NCBI GenBank assembly: GCA_002409405.1
Contig: DHNG01000014.1
Location: 59,186-66,611 of the forward strand
Length of the DNA stretch: 7,426 nucleotides
Origin: Flavobacteriales bacterium UBA5422
GTDB taxonomy: Bacteria; Bacteroidota; Bacteroidia; Flavobacteriales_D; Crocinitomicaceae
Direction of reading: 5' to 3'
Shown piece by piece: positions 6,468-7,426 of this stretch. A model generated the notes under the pieces. That model worked only from the letters and a program-made list of their open reading frames with translations, ran no database searches and was not told the origin of the DNA. The position numbers were made by a program, and so were the translations under genes. Position 1 is the stretch's first letter. Every line of letters starts with the position of its first letter.

Positions 6468-7426
6468 ATGATTAGCGGTATTGTATTCGGTATTTTATTG
6501 GTAGGAAGTTTCGTCTTTTTTACCTGGAACGTATTGAAGATCCGTCAGAACATTCTTTTGGGAAGAGAGCTGGATCGAACAGACAATGCGAAAGAACGGT
6601 GGAGAACAATGATTTTGGTGGCATTCGGTCAAAAGAAAATGTTTCAACGACCGATTCCTGCTATTCTGCACTTGTTCATCTACGCGGCATTTGTGATCAC
6701 ACAAATTGAACTGATTGAGATCGTTGTCGATGGCTTCTCAGGACATCACCGGATTTTCAGACCGGCATTGGGCGGTTTCTACACGTTTGTCATCAGCTTC
6801 ATCGAAATTCTTTCCGTACTGGCATTTGTGGCAACGATTGCCTTTTTAGCCCGAAGAAACCTGTTAAAAATCCCACGTTTCACGATGCGTGAAATGGTAG
6901 GATGGGCGAAATTGGATGCGAACCTCATCCTTTGTTTTGAATTTTTACTGGTTACCTGTATCTTCATGATGAACGGTGCCGATGAAGTATTGTACAGCAG
7001 AGGACTTTCTCACGCAGAAAATCTGGGAGACGGTTCATTCGGATTTGCGGTTACACAACACATCGGGCCTGCATTCTTCGGAGGGCTTTCTGATGCAACA
7101 TTGCACATCATTGAACGCATTGGTTGGTGGGGACACATTGTAATGGTCTTTGTTTTTCTGAATTATTTGCCATTCTCCAAGCATTTTCACATCTTACTGG
7201 CATTCCCGAATACCTATTTTTCCAACCTGGAGAAAAAAGGACGGTTTACCAACCTGGCATCCGTTACCAATGAAGTAAAATTGATGATGGATCCTACGGC
7301 CGATCCATTCGCAGCTCCGGCAGATGGTGTCGTTGCAGAACCGCAACGTTTCGGTGCCAAAGATGTAACAGACCTGACCTGGAAAAGTTTACTGGATGCT
7401 TATACCTGTACGGAATGTGGTCGTTG
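6468..7426 (+). CDS. Membrane-bound (Fe-S)-binding oxidoreductase, HdrD/CCG type (partial, C-terminus off the window)
   Basis: The first 319 residues of an inner-membrane redox protein are visible, starting with ATG immediately after the mlaD TAA (TAAATG). Hydrophobic helices lie at about 1-22, 63-86, 104-127, 150-168 and 219-236, resembling the cytochrome-b-like nitrate reductase gamma / HdrE membrane part. Candidate heme-ligand histidines are H68, H198, H213, H223, H239 and H241, the last two in the motif LPFSKHFHILLAFP. A soluble linker (about 255-305) leads to CTECGR at 314-319, followed by the bases TG, presumably the next Cys: the first half of a CxxCxxC ferredoxin-type 4Fe-4S motif. 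Related proteins continue with a second 4Fe-4S motif and CCG cysteine repeats, so roughly 100 or more residues are probably missing. Electron donor and acceptor are not evident. In Bacteroidetes such genes are often followed by a second Fe-S protein, but that would lie outside the window. Confidence 0.87.
   Translation, partial: MISGIVFGILLVGSFVFFTWNVLKIRQNILLGRELDRTDNAKERWRTMILVAFGQKKMFQRPIPAILHLFIYAAFVITQIELIEIVVDGFSGHHRIFRPALGGFYTFVISFIEILSVLAFVATIAFLARRNLLKIPRFTMREMVGWAKLDANLILCFEFLLVTCIFMMNGADEVLYSRGLSHAENLGDGSFGFAVTQHIGPAFFGGLSDATLHIIERIGWWGHIVMVFVFLNYLPFSKHFHILLAFPNTYFSNLEKKGRFTNLASVTNEVKLMMDPTADPFAAPADGVVAEPQRFGAKDVTDLTWKSLLDAYTCTECGR

Noticed and set aside
1..7426. CRISPR array, insertion sequence, prophage, toxin-antitoxin or defence system
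   Set aside because: No direct-repeat series, transposase, integrase, recombinase or defence-type motif was seen on either strand; gene content is envelope biogenesis and redox core genome.

Overview
The window looks like a chromosomal segment from a Bacteroidetes/Bacteroidota bacterium, probably a Flavobacteriales-type marine or freshwater lineage. Four things point this way: a type IX secretion (Por) C-terminal tail on a secreted protein, a Bacteroidetes-style LptD, exact TAnnTTTG (-7 type) promoter motifs, and starts without Shine-Dalgarno sequences (two of them TTG). Species cannot be named from sequence alone.

Layout. 1-1514 (minus): the first 504 residues of a large secreted protein built of beta-sandwich domains, an FnIII-like domain and the beginning of a T9SS sorting tail; its C-terminus lies off the left edge. 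1515-1676: AT-rich intergenic gap with a perfect 7-bp inverted repeat and a likely promoter for that protein. 1677-4187 (minus): complete lptD-like gene for the outer-membrane LPS translocon. 4188-4254: short divergent promoter region. 4255-5424 (plus): N-acetylmuramoyl-L-alanine amidase of the AmiA/B/C type with a SPOR-like tail. 5430-6467 (plus): MlaD/MCE-family lipid transport protein. 6468-7426 (plus): N-terminal 319 residues of a membrane-bound Fe-S oxidoreductase (HdrD/CCG type with a nitrate-reductase-gamma-like membrane part), cut at the right edge inside its first cysteine motif.

How they fit together. The centre is an envelope-biogenesis neighbourhood: LptD places LPS in the outer leaflet, the amidase cleaves cell-wall stem peptides, and the MCE protein carries lipids between the membranes. 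LptD and the amidase are divergently transcribed from a gap of about 67 bp. The amidase, mlaD and Fe-S oxidoreductase genes are packed with 5 and 0 bases between them and are almost certainly one operon. The coupling of a redox protein to this operon is the least explained part. I see no mobile element, CRISPR array, tRNA, rRNA or phage gene, and no strong candidate for a wholly new system; the region reads as conserved core genome apart from the secreted protein at the left.
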